Assembly (NCBI RefSeq): GCF_022682495.2
Contig: NC_071397.1
Span: 16,025,082 to 16,089,081 of the forward strand
Length of the DNA stretch: 64,000 nt
Direction: 5' to 3'
From: Desmodus rotundus
Lineage: Eukaryota > Chordata > Mammalia > Chiroptera > Phyllostomidae
The translations under genes and the position numbers were made by a program. Below, piece after piece: positions 54,670-64,000 of this stretch (the first letter of the stretch is position 1; every line of letters begins with the position of its first letter). The notes beneath the pieces were generated by a model, which saw nothing but the letters and a program-made list of their open reading frames with translations, did not search any database and was not told where the DNA came from.

Positions 54670-54895
54670 TGTAGACCAGGGTTTCTCAGCCTTGGCACTG
54701 TTGACACTTAGGCTGAGAAGTTTTTCGTCATGGGGCTGTCCTTTGCACTGTAGGTTGTTAGCAGCACATCCTACGTCTCTCTACCTACAAGATGCCCATA
54801 ACATTCACAGTAATAGTTGTAAAAGCCAAAGTGTATCCAGACATTGCTGAATGCCGCCTGGGGGTTAAAATCACCTCTGGTAGAGAACCAGTCAT
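54670..54895 (+). mobile_element. MER5A-type hAT MITE
   Basis: 'cagggtttctcagccttgg', 'cactgttgacacttaggc', 'ctgtcctttgcactgtagg', 'gttgttagcagcacatcc', 'gtatccagacattgctga' and the closing 'ggtagagaacca' match the element at 28494. The inverted ends are TTTCTCAGCC and GGTAGAGAA. Confidence 0.88.
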
Positions 54896-55566
54896 CTAGG
54901 TAACAGATTGACCCATGAAGTGCATATATGAAGACATTGCTAAGGAGTATTAAGTGATGCTTTTTGTTTGTTTATTTATTTATTTAAATCTGAAATTCCA
55001 CTACCTTTTCTCTGTTCAAGGTGTGCTTTGGCCTCCATACACCAAGGAAATTGGGGTTACAGCTGAACTGCAAAAAGAAACAAAATAAGGTAATGCTGAG
55101 CTTCTGATCCCCCCAGGACTAGATCTTAGATAAAACAATACATTTGGAAGAATATATTGCTATCCTGTTTTACTTGGCACAGGGAATGGATGTAAATTCC
55201 CCTGGGCTGGAATACACAGGCGAGAATTTTGAAAAGGAAGCAAGACTATTAGGTGAAGTGTGAAAATTCTTTGTGTATGGTGAGTGGGCAGAATAGAACT
55301 TTCTTTAAATTTTAGTATCTGAGATTAAAGGGTACCCTGCCTTTCCTTGTTGGTGAAGCCAAGAAAAAAAAAGGCAGAGAACAATTCTGCTCCACCATGC
55401 ACTAGATGCCAGAGAGTACAAATGGCGGTGTGTCTGCATTGGTGTGCTGGTGTGAGAGGACCAAGAAACATGGAGTTTTCTGCAATCACAGAGACAGATG
55501 AGAGAATATCCAAAAGTTCTTGTGCTTTGTTTCCTGCCTCTTGCCAATTGTAAAGGGAAATTAGTT
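54896..55566. other. no recognised feature
   Basis: Unique sequence. The minus-strand frames here run into the L1 end that follows and are fortuitous. Confidence 0.4.
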
Positions 55567-55802
55567 AAGAAAGATGTCATAGACAAGAGTATGGTGGTTA
55601 CCAGAAGGAAGGGGAGGAGAGGAAGTAAAGGGTAAAGGGGGTCAAATATATGGTGATGAAGGAAGGTTTGACTTTGGGTGGTGGGCACACAATGCAATAT
55701 ACAGAATATGTATCATAGAAATGTACACTTGAACCTATATAATCTTATTAACCAGTGTCACCCCAATAAATTTAATTAAAAAATAGAAAAAGAAAGATGA
55801 CA
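55567..55802 (+). mobile_element. 5'-truncated L1 3' end with 13-bp TSD
   Basis: A sense L1 3' UTR of about 210 bp (55580-55789): 'gtatggtggttaccagaagg', 'gggtcaaatatatggtgatg', 'gaaatgtacacttgaaccta', 'aaccagtgtcaccccaata' and 'aatttaattaaaaaatag'. Flanks AAGAAAGATGTCA (55567-55579) and AAGAAAGATGACA (55790-55802) match at 12 of 13. This L1 subfamily differs from the one with the 'acaactgtaat' terminus. Confidence 0.9.
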
Positions 55803-56331
55803 ATGGGCGTGCAGAGGATACCACATTGGAGGATGTGGAGCAGATCCATCCTCTAGGGATTGGAAGAGCCCCCAGTTACATCTCAACTAGTGGGATGCAT
55901 AGAAGGGACTATGTCTGAGGACCAGACAGGACATAATGCATCTGAGATGATTCCATCACAGGAGAGATACTGATCAGGGTTGCGAAGTAGATCCACCTAC
56001 TCTCTCCACCAGTGTCTCAATACCATAGTGTTAGCTCTGAGAGAAAGGTGGTGGGCCACTCTTGAATTTCACTGAGTTTAAACCTGAAACGTCTAAGGAA
56101 AATAAATCATAGTCATGCAAGTAACTGAGTTTACCTTAGTGTGAGTAGATTCTATTTTCTCCACGTGCTGGACAGTTTGCAGTAGAAACCTATTCCTTTT
56201 CATGTCCGCTTTGCGTATTCCTCATAGTATTGCCAGAAGAGTGATCTAGTAAGTAAAACCTGAAAGTAAACAGGTCCAATAGTAAAAAAATATATGTCTT
56301 TAGGATAAGGACTAACAGTACCAAATATAAT
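55803..56331. other. no recognised feature
   Basis: Unique sequence with no supported element. Confidence 0.4.
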
Positions 56332-56588
56332 CAGTTTTCAACCCTTTTCATCTCATGGACATGTAAACTAATTACTAAAATTCTGTAGCACACCAAAACA
56401 TATATTTTTTGCCAATCTGACAAAAATATAACTATAATTTTGATTCATTCACACTGATGGATATTGTTGTGTTGGATGTTATAATTTTTTTATTTGACGA
56501 TTTGGGAAAAGAGGTCAGTGCCCCTGACTGAATAGCCAGGTGTTGCATGTTTTAAAAATTCTTGGAGCATACCAGTTGAAAATCACTG
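56332..56588. mobile_element. hAT-like MITE
   Basis: The left end CAGTTTTCAACCC and the right end, complemented, CAGTGATTTTCAACTGG form a decayed hAT inverted repeat. The inside has 'tagcacaccaaaacatat' and 'aaaagaggtcagtgcccctgac', the layout of old hAT MITEs built around a 'gtgtgccatggcacac' type text. The family is not resolved. Confidence 0.55.
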
Positions 56589-56834
56589 ATTTAGTGACTA
56601 GGGTAGCATTGGGATGAAAGAAAAACTAAACACCATTTTTGAGATTTGGTGGTACTGAGTTCTGGGGTCTACTTTGAAAGGCTTCAGAAAAATAAGATGG
56701 GTGGATAGCAGAATGAATAAATTGATAGATGATAAAGCAAGTATAGCAAAATGTTACTTACAGATTGTCAGTGGTGCATATGTGGGCTTTTACCATAGAG
56801 TTCATTCAGTGTTTCCTGCCTATTTGAAAAAGGC

Positions 56835-56875
56835 ATACAACTGTAATTGAATAACAATAAAAATTAAAAAGAAGA
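56835..56875 (+). mobile_element. ~35-bp L1 3'-tail micro-insertion
   Basis: ACAACTGTAATTGAATAACA followed by an ATAAAAATTAAAAA tail is the exact complement-type match of the 42-bp micro-insertion at 12631-12672. No other L1 text lies upstream. The target duplication is not clear. Confidence 0.7.
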
Positions 56876-56999
56876 AAATATTCATTACAACATGTCAACA
56901 AAACAATAAGGATAAAACCACTGCTTATGCTAATACTTCAACTAGTATTTGGATTAAGTTTACTATGTAGTAGTAGAAATGTAAGGAATAGTTTTAACT

Positions 57000-57112
57000 C
57001 TTTAAATATATATAATCATATATTTACATTATAAATATATAATATATAGTTTATATATAAGTATATATAATATAAATGTATAATTATATATATTACATGG
57101 AGATTTTATATG
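57000..57112. repeat. TA-rich low-complexity tract
   Basis: TATATA/TAAATA units with few other bases over about 110 bp. Confidence 0.88.
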
Positions 57113-58499
57113 TAGAGTATGAACGTGAATGTGAACAAGTGAGGACCCAGTGCACCCTCTGCCTCCCTCCTGAGCAATCCCAGCTGCTGCCCGGAGCCCT
57201 TCAGGAGCTTTATTAGGATTAGGCGGCATTATCTCTACTTGCTCTTGCTGCTCATATTTCACAACTCCTCTTGGAATTTTCTAATAATTGTACAGTAGCG
57301 TGTTGTGGTTCATCATCTTGACTTGACACTTTTTTGGTGGGGATGTAAATAAAAATACTTCTTACTACTACTGAGGCCTTTGAAACATAAATTAGAATTC
57401 CTTGTCCTAATTTGCCGCTGACAAGTCTTAGAGGCAGAGGTAAAACAAAATTCTTGAACCAGCAAACTTGCCTCCACAAGTACAAAGGAATTTCAATAGT
57501 TGCCTCGGGAAATAAATGGATGAAAATGTCAGTCACATAAAAGAATTTAAGGGGGGAAGAGAACTGATGCTTCATCAAATGGGAAAATTCAAATGTTTCA
57601 GCATGTCACTGACCCCAGTGCTGAATCTTACATTCTTTGAATCCCTGAAGATAAAGGAGATGGGTAGGTGCCTCCATTAAGACCTACTGGAAGAGTGCTC
57701 AGAGCTCACATATTAATTATGTGGAGCATTACTGTGCATACCAGTCCCAAGGCTTAAGCACTTCTCGTATGTAGCCACATTGAATGTTTGTGATATTTCT
57801 TTTAAAATGGAGATATCATTAATATATAATAAAATGAATAGCGCTTACCTACTCAGTTTGATGAATTTTGACACTGTAACTGCTATCCAAAATATTTATG
57901 ATATTATTAAATTGAGTCGAAACCTCCAAATATTTCCAAGTATGTCACTGCTGATTAGCCGTGGTATGAAATCAGTAGTGGATATTGCCCTAAGCAATAA
58001 CCTGAATAGTTCATGACCACACCTGAAGTAGTGTATCATAATGAACTTTCTTAAAGTCCAGTTTGATACATTTCCCGGGTAAGAAAACAATCTGACTAGT
58101 TGACTATAAATGTTTGGTTTCTGTAGGCTTTAAAAATCTTAATGATCAAATCTGTGAGTCTTGACTGATATAATTGATTTCACAAAAATTAAATTTTATT
58201 ATGCTTGGGGAAAAATGGATTCTCAAGAAAACAGTAAATTTGTGTTTGATTATTTTCACAACTACCGCATACTACAGTACGGCACCCCCTAGAAGGAAGC
58301 GTACTGCTCTCCGGGCCACTAGTAGCCATTGGCAGTGTAACCCCATCCTCCCAGTACTGCCAGCCCCTCCAGGGCCTTAATCATGTCTGTTTTAAAGCCA
58401 GATACGCAGCTGGTCAGTGTTGGTGTGCATTGCTGGAATCATACAACCTGGTTCAAAGGCTCTTTACTCCAATAGGAACATTAAATATACACCTGTTCT
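57113..58499. other. mostly unique sequence
   Basis: No gene or confident repeat. A GC-richer patch at 58275-58380 ends in a C-rich 'gccagcccctccagggcc' and gives no domain-bearing frame. Confidence 0.4.
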
Positions 58500-58640
58500 G
58501 TAGCAGGTATTGGATAGGTAGACGATGTCCCTATATCATTGCTTCCATTTACCGTACTACCCCCATTTTCAGGATAAGGCAGCCGAGGCTCAGAAAAATT
58601 AAGAAACTTCTGCAAAGTGGTGAAGTTCTTAAGTAGTATT
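58500..58640 (-). mobile_element. MIR SINE fragment, antisense
   Basis: 'gcaggtattggataggtag', 'cccccattttcaggataagg', 'ccgaggctcagaaaaattaag' and 'aaacttctgcaaagtggtg' are MIR reverse-complement landmarks. Confidence 0.6.
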
Positions 58641-58873
58641 TGTTGACACAATTGTCCAGCAAATCAAAATTAAATTAATTCATTAAAAAACTATATTAAA
58701 ACACAGTTTTCTTTGGAGTGTTCAGAACTCATACTTAATAAATGTTTAGCACCATAAAAATTACTTGCCACCAATTTCGTGGTTTCGAGTCTACGTTCCT
58801 GCATAGAGAAGAGAGGACAGGACCGCCCACGAATTCAGCCAAGACTACTTTTATCTCTTTAGTTCGTTTATTC

Positions 58874-59250
58874 TCATTATCTTAGTCCACTTGGCTGGTA
58901 AAACAGAATACCATAAACTAGATGGCTTTATAACAACAAGCATATAGTTCTCACAGTTCTAGAGGGTAGAAAGTCCAAGATCACGGTGCTGGTCAATTTG
59001 GTGCCTAGTGCGGGCTTCTTTCTTGCAGACAGCCAGCTTTTCATTATAACCTCACATGGTGAAAGGAGCAAGCTAGTTCTCTGCTTTGTTTTTTGTTGTT
59101 GTCACTCATCCCACTTATGAGAGCTCTACTCTCATGACCTACGCATCTAGCAAAAGCCCTACCTGCTCATACTATGGAATCGGGTATTGGGTTTCAACAT
59201 TGGAATGGGGATGGGGAGACGTGGGTGCACAAATATTCAGTCCCTAGCAC
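58874..59250 (-). mobile_element. MLT1/MST-type MaLR LTR, antisense
   Basis: The plus strand starts 'attatcttagtccacttgg' and 'aacagaataccataaactag'. It continues 'atggctttataacaaca', 'ttctcacagttctagagg', 'aaagtccaagatcacgg' and 'cctcacatggtgaaagg', closing with 'cacaaatattcagtccctag'. These are the antisense landmarks of MaLR LTRs from end to start. It is nearly complete and solo. Confidence 0.85.
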
Positions 59251-59411
59251 TTACGCTTACTATTTCGATTGCAATCAGGTTTTCATAAACAAGAAGTCTG
59301 AAGACCACTGATCTGGCCTACCTCTCCCATCATATAGGGAAGAGTACTGAGACAGAGTGGCTTGCATAGAATTTTACCAAAGTAAATGAGAAAGTGCAGG
59401 CTAGTTCCATT
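59251..59411. other. no recognised feature
   Basis: Short spacer. Confidence 0.3.
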
Positions 59412-59475
59412 CAGTTCAACAAACACGTGTAGTTTCTGTTATGCACATGGCCCTGAGCCAGATGAACGAGTCAAT
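59412..59475 (-). mobile_element. L2 3' end, antisense
   Basis: 'cattcagttcaacaaacacg' and 'atgcacatggccctgagcc' are the reverse complement of the L2 terminus. Confidence 0.6.
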
Positions 59476-59929
59476 GTGTGTTTAGCAGTTTAATCTGTGG
59501 GAGAACACCAGTTTCCTGATGACACAGATACCATTTTTGCCCTCTTAGGTTGCTGCTTGTTTAATCTCAGTAGTTCATACACACTGTCTCTTATTGACCA
59601 GTCCCTAAAGGAGAAGCCCCCATTATACTAATGTCACACTAGGTATGAACAGCTTTGTTTGAGACTCACTTATTAGATCTGCTTCCCTGCCCTTAAAAAG
59701 ATAGCTACAGAGAACTGTGTACTTTCGGAAGAAAGACTAAGGAGAAGAAGAAGGAATTTGTCTGAAAGATGAAGTAAGTGTTGAGGTGGCAGAGAACGTG
59801 ATGGGCTCGGGAATGCAGGCGTCCCACTTGCCTACATTACTGTTTCGCCTACATCCTCTCTAGGCTCCAGAGTCTTGTGCCTGGTACGGCAGGATCTTGG
59901 GAAGCTGAATAGCTCAAGTAAAAGCATAA

Positions 59930-60115
59930 GCATTGACTTTGGCAAGTAATAATCCCTAACAGTGTAATAATAATTCTAATAAACCTTAACATCAGTTTTC
60001 TCCTCTCTAAAATAGGAATTATAGTAGTATCTACCTTGTAGGATTTAAATGGTGTAATGTGTACAAAGCCCTGGGGACAGTGCTCAATAAATGGCCTCTT
60101 GGTAGCCCTGACTAT
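59930..60115 (+). mobile_element. MIR SINE
   Basis: 'gacttttggc'-type text is faint, but 'cagttttctcctctctaaaat', 'aggaattatagtagtatcta', 'ccttgtaggatttaaatgg', 'gtgtacaaagccctgggga' and 'agtgctcaataaatggc' are clear sense MIR landmarks. Confidence 0.82.
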
Positions 60116-61319
60116 AGAAGGGTAGCCATACTAGTTGAAGGGAATTAGCTGCACTTGGGGATGAATCACAATAACCTTGCTTGCTCGTTTGGCCAGTACA
60201 TGGGTTTCCTTTGCTTATCATGAAGTCAGTGTTCTGGGAATGTACCTGGAGAGATTTCCTGTGCAGGGCATCTTGAATTATTCTGATTTTTTTATTTGAT
60301 TTCAGAAGTGACTAATTCCTGGAGAGATAACCTAGATGCAGATTGTAAACTTGCATGATGAACCTGCTCATGTGGGAAAAACCTATAGCTTCCTGGCAGT
60401 GAACTTGTTTGAACCAACCAAGAAAAGGAAAGCCCTTGAGCAGCATTGGAGCACAGTTGCTTCCCTCAATATTATCACTCCATGAACCAATACTAGACCT
60501 CTGCACAGGTGGAGGTTCGTGTATGAGGACCATTGAACACTACCCATTACCCTAATGCATCATAATTAAACACCTGTGCTAAATAACTTCTCACCGATCC
60601 ACTGTGGAAATTTGCTGGGTGCTCAACAGCCCTTGACATTTTCTATCCCTTACTTGGGAGGGTGGTCTCAAGGTTATGCTTTGGCTCTCTTAGAAAAAAA
60701 AAAAAGACCTCAGCTTCCTTCCACTCTATGGAAAACTCTTGTTGAGAAGTGGATTTCAGCACCTTTAAAGGACACTTAGGAAAGGCAATATTTTGTGAAT
60801 GTGGGAGCCATTCCTGCTTTCTCAAAAGCAGCAGCAGTTGAAATGCACTGTCCAACAGTAAGGTGACACGGCAGCTCTGTATTTTTTTTTTAAACATCAC
60901 TAATACAGTGAAGAAAATGCCTGGAAATACACTGCTTTTTTTAGTGAGCATGGCTGTGCTAATGTGAGAAATACACGTACACCAGGTGAATCAGTGTTGG
61001 TGTGTGCCATAAGGCTCAGCAAAACAATGACCCTTTTAGGTTGACATGTTCACGGTTGCAACACACATCAATATCACATTGAATATTTTTCTTTCATCTT
61101 GAACGGCAGACAGCAAACAGGTTTGGCCCTAGGCTAAACTATGCCTTGAGTGAAGTCTATCTTCAACTCGTATTACTTCCCTTTCTTGGTATCTCTTTGT
61201 TCTTTAAGTAGTTCTCTCTGTCAAAACAAAAGACACTAATACCGAATGGATACTTCTTATTGTGTCTGTCTATCAATCCATCCTCATCATCAATTTTACT
61301 TGTATTAGTTATGTAAACT
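60116..61319. other. no recognised feature
   Basis: Unique sequence. The frames at 60312-60533 (minus) and 60576-60779 (plus) have no domain. Confidence 0.4.
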
Positions 61320-61465
61320 AAGTAGCATACACTTTTAGCCCCCATATTATAAATGAGGAAGTTCATACTGAGAAAGGTTAAGACATATTTAATAATATTT
61401 AAGTGTTATAGTAGGAATTGAACCTACAGTCTGTGGGACACCCAAAGTCTGTTCACCTACTATTC
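61320..61465 (-). mobile_element. MIR SINE, antisense
   Basis: 'cccccatattataaatgagg', 'aagttcatactgagaaagg', 'ttaagacatatttaataat', 'gtaggaattgaacctacag' and 'caaagtctgttcacctac' follow the MIR reverse-complement order. Confidence 0.75.
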
Positions 61466-62339
61466 ACGAAGAGAATCTGCTCTTGGTGATTCTTTCAATA
61501 GTTAATCTTTAGAGAATGTGTTTTCTGAGCTAGGTGTTTTAATATTAAGTTTTTAATTTCTAATACTGGGTTAAAATGCATGTTAAGGGAAGTCTATCAA
61601 TGAGAAAGGAAAAATGCTTTGTGATGCATTAAAGCAATTCTCCATATTCTATTGATTTTGTCACTTTAAGTGATTGATTGGGGAGATCTGTACCCTCAAT
61701 TCTCTTCCCCTTTGTCCTTTGTCCTTCATCATCAGAAAAATCTACAGCCCTGCACTGACTCCTGGTGTGCTGACTGAGCAACCCCCCATCCCTGAGGTAA
61801 AGACCATTGCTGTGGGTTTGGTGATTCAATGCTACAATTTTCTGTTTCCAGAATCAAATGGACCCTCAGTTCTCAATGATTGTTTTCATGTCCTAAGTCT
61901 TCTATTCTTAGAGATAGCTATTCCATGTTTTTATCATGTTCCTCTGGATATAACCATCTCTCAGATGATCTCACAGTTAATTCAGAGAAAATAAAAGTTC
62001 TCAAATTAGAATTCCATTAGTTCTTTGGGGTTCAAATGGATATCAAAACCCCATTTATTGATTTTTTTCTTTTCCTCTATTTTTAGAAAAAGACATGCCT
62101 GTGCTTTCATTCATGTCACGTCTGTTCTGGATCCTCTTGACTTCTCCATCTGTCTCATTATTTTTTCATTTTTTCTTCAACTTTTACATTGTCATTTCCA
62201 CTGATTCCTTTCTCTTACTTATCTTATAAACATACTCTAATTTCTTCTGTCTTAAACAAACAAAATAAAAAAATTAGAAAATAACCAGATATCTCTTGAT
62301 CTTGCACCCCCTCTATCTGTTGTTCTGTTGCCTTACTTT
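61466..62339. other. no confident feature
   Basis: T- and C-rich sequence upstream of a recognisable L2. It may be further decayed L2, but the landmarks are not sufficient. Confidence 0.4.
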
Positions 62340-62880
62340 TCTTTCAGGTTCATTGATGTTTTCTCCCAGCTTTGTCTTCACTTCCCCACGGCCTACTGAC
62401 TTTCCAGTCCCCGGCAGCCTGGCTTCTATCTGCCAACTCCATGGAGACCCGACTTACTAATCACCCCACCCTATGGACAAGTTCAGTCCTGATTTCACTG
62501 GGCATGTCTGTATAATTGTATCTCTTTGTGTGTTTTTATTACATTGTAATTGTTTCTTTCTTTTGATTATTGGCATCTTTCCAGTCAACTTCTTGGACTT
62601 CTCTTCTTCCACTCAAGTATTAGATATGGGGTGGCTCATTTTCTCAGCTATCTACTCCTACTTTATACCCTGTCCTCAGGGGCCTTATCCAAGAAGGCAC
62701 CTTACCTAAGGATTGACATCAACTGCCCACCTTCTGATAAGATGAGATTCTGTATCTCTACCTCAGATATCTATTCTGACTTCCAGAACCACAGAGTCAT
62801 CTGCTTGTTGATGTTATCACTTGGATGTACTATGGGATCTTCAAACTCACCGTGCAGATATTCATCGTCTCCCCTTATAT
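62340..62880 (+). mobile_element. L2 LINE ORF2 fragment, left part
   Basis: A sense L2 reverse-transcriptase-region text: 'ctggcttctatctgccaact', 'ctcagctatctactcctac', 'cttatccaagaaggcacc', 'gagattctgtatctctacc', 'atctgcttgttgatgttatc' and 'acttggatgtactatggga', then 'tcttcaaactcaccgtgc'. The last three correspond to the L2 'acatctccacttggatgtctaataggcatctcaaactta' block. The frame is broken. Confidence 0.65.
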
Positions 62881-62884
62881 ACCG

Positions 62885-63645
62885 TATCCTACATCTTATT
62901 TCTTCTTTATTTTTCAATTATACTTTACATTCAGTATTATTTTGTATTTGTATCAGGTCTACAGCATAGAGGTTAGACAACATATACTTTATGAATTGAT
63001 CCCCCACACAGATCCAGTACCCACTGAGCACCATGCATAGTTATTACAATACATATTATTGACTATATTCCTTATGCTGCATTTTGAATCGCCATGACTT
63101 CACAACTACCAATTTGTACTTCTTAATTCCTTCACCTTTTACACCCAGTCCCCCCCCCCGCCATTCTTCCCTATGGCAACCATTAGTCACTTCTATCTGT
63201 TTCAATTTTGTTTGTTTATCTTATTCTTTTTGCTCTGCAAATTTTTTTTTAGTTTGATGTAGTCTCATTTGTTTATTTTTCTTGTGTTTCCCTTGCCTGA
63301 GGATGTATATCAGAAAAAAAAATGTTGCTAAGAGAAATGTCAGTTTACTGCCTATGTTTCCTTCCAGGAGTTTTACAGTTTCTGGTCTTACATTTAAGTC
63401 TTTTGGGTTGATTCTTGTATGTGGTATAAGAAGGTGATCTAGTTTTATTTTTGCACGTATCTGTCCAACTTTCCCAACACCGTTTATTGAACAGACTGTC
63501 TTTACCTTGTTGTATCCTCCTGTCTCTTTTGTCAAATATTAATTGACATATAGGCATAAGTTTGTTTCTGGGGTCTTACTCTGTTCCATTGATCTATGTG
63601 TCTGTTTTTACACCAGTACCCATTGCATCTTATTTCAGATCCTCA
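62885..63645 (-). mobile_element. L1 fragment, antisense, internally deleted, inserted in L2
   Basis: 62885-63230 is antisense 3' UTR ('ccctatggcaaccattagtc' type text, C10 run at 63153-63162). At about 63235 it jumps to ORF2. The minus strand then reads an RLHQTKK-type remnant, a DLNVRPETVKLLEGNIG block, an IKLDHLLIPHTRINPK block and a decayed 'DSLFNK-CWE-W' block. About 1 kb of ORF2 C-terminus is therefore missing at the junction. L2 text lies on both sides. Confidence 0.75.
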
Positions 63646-63860
63646 TTACGGATGTAACCATTCGTCTAGATTGCCTAGCTGGAAATTGAGGAGTCTTCCT
63701 GTATTCTTCCAACTCCCTCTCACTTGCCACATGTATCAGTTCTTCCCTGTAAATATCCTTAAAATTTTCTCTTCATTTTCATCTTATTACCAGACCTTCA
63801 GGTCAGGCTTTCACCGTTGTTGCATGGACCACTTCAACAGCCTTCTGGCTGTTATGATTA
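63646..63860 (+). mobile_element. L2 LINE ORF2 fragment, right part
   Basis: A continuation of the L2 after the L1. 'gcatggaccacttcaacagc' and 'cttctggctgttatgatta' correspond to the L2 'gcctggactattgcaacagcctcctaactgg' block. 'caactccctctcacttgcc' lies before it. Confidence 0.6.
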
Positions 63861-64000
63861 TTACTATTTAAAACAGGAAAATCAGTTAAAAGCTTTTGCA
63901 GTGTTTTACAGCCAAGAGGAAAGCTACCTGAACTAGGGTAATGGCTCTGGGGATGAAGGCTGAAGGGAGTGATGGCAGAGTGACCAGAATGAAGAAAACA
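63861..64000. other. no recognised feature
   Basis: The window ends in unique sequence. Confidence 0.3.

Noticed and set aside
1..64000. CRISPR arrays, operons, ribosome binding sites, phage genes
   Set aside because: The window is vertebrate nuclear DNA. Direct repeats here are microsatellites, SINE target duplications or slippage tandems.

Overview
The window looks like nuclear DNA of a bat, most likely a yangochiropteran. Seven tRNA-derived SINEs of the bat Ves type carry the diagnostic 5' head GCCCTGGCYGG and a poly-A tail, and six of them have visible target-site duplications (TSDs). Several LINE-1 pieces end in a shared 3' UTR (ACAACTGTAATNNNATAA). These lie over a deep layer of general mammalian fossils: MIR, L2, L1M, MER5A-like hAT elements and MLT1/MST-like LTRs. 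I see no protein-coding exon, rRNA, tRNA, CRISPR array or bacterial-type operon. Nearly every open frame longer than 60 codons is either random in AT-rich DNA or part of a transposon. The 64 kb is therefore a gene desert or the inside of a very long intron.

Layout. 1-13.3 kb: old L1M/L2/MIR fossils, one Ves SINE, an L2 split by a younger L1, an LTR on the minus strand, an internally deleted mariner (5733-6470), MLT1-like LTRs, and an L1ME fragment carrying a 42-bp micro-insertion of the bat L1 3' end. 13.3-16 kb: mostly unique, with a stretch at about 14.45-15.43 kb that looks like constrained non-coding DNA. 16.1-25.9 kb: a nested L1 complex about 9.8 kb long, all on the minus strand. An ancient L1 host contains a young L1 3' fragment with TSD, a 200-bp inverted copy of its own ORF2, a second L1 with ORF1 and most of ORF2, and an unidentified insert of about 1 kb with tandem CCAAT and YY1-like motifs and a short signal-peptide-like ORF. 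26-34 kb: unique DNA with sparse fossils, including a second constrained-looking block at about 30.4-31.45 kb. 34-36 kb: a mariner MITE, a SINE-L1 chimera, a hAT-like element and an LTR. 36-44 kb: mostly unique. 44.08-45.75 kb: a full-length half-L1 (HAL1) with a perfect 17-bp TSD. 46-64 kb: a second copy of the MITE, Ves SINEs, L1M, L2, MIR, MER5A and MLT1 fossils, ending in an L2 split by an L1.

How the parts work together. The only system visible is retrotransposition history. L1 supplied the machinery (ORF2 fragments, now dead) for Ves SINEs, HAL1, tiny L1 tails and a probable Ves-L1 chimera. Mariner left one deleted relic and two MITEs at TA sites. Nothing here can still move on its own: ORF frames are broken and the one reverse-transcriptase YADD-type motif I could read is altered. 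The least explained items are the 1-kb insert at 23.48-24.51 kb, the inverted duplication inside the host L1, and the two low-repeat blocks that may be distal enhancers. Family names for old repeats come from recalled consensus patterns, not from a database search.
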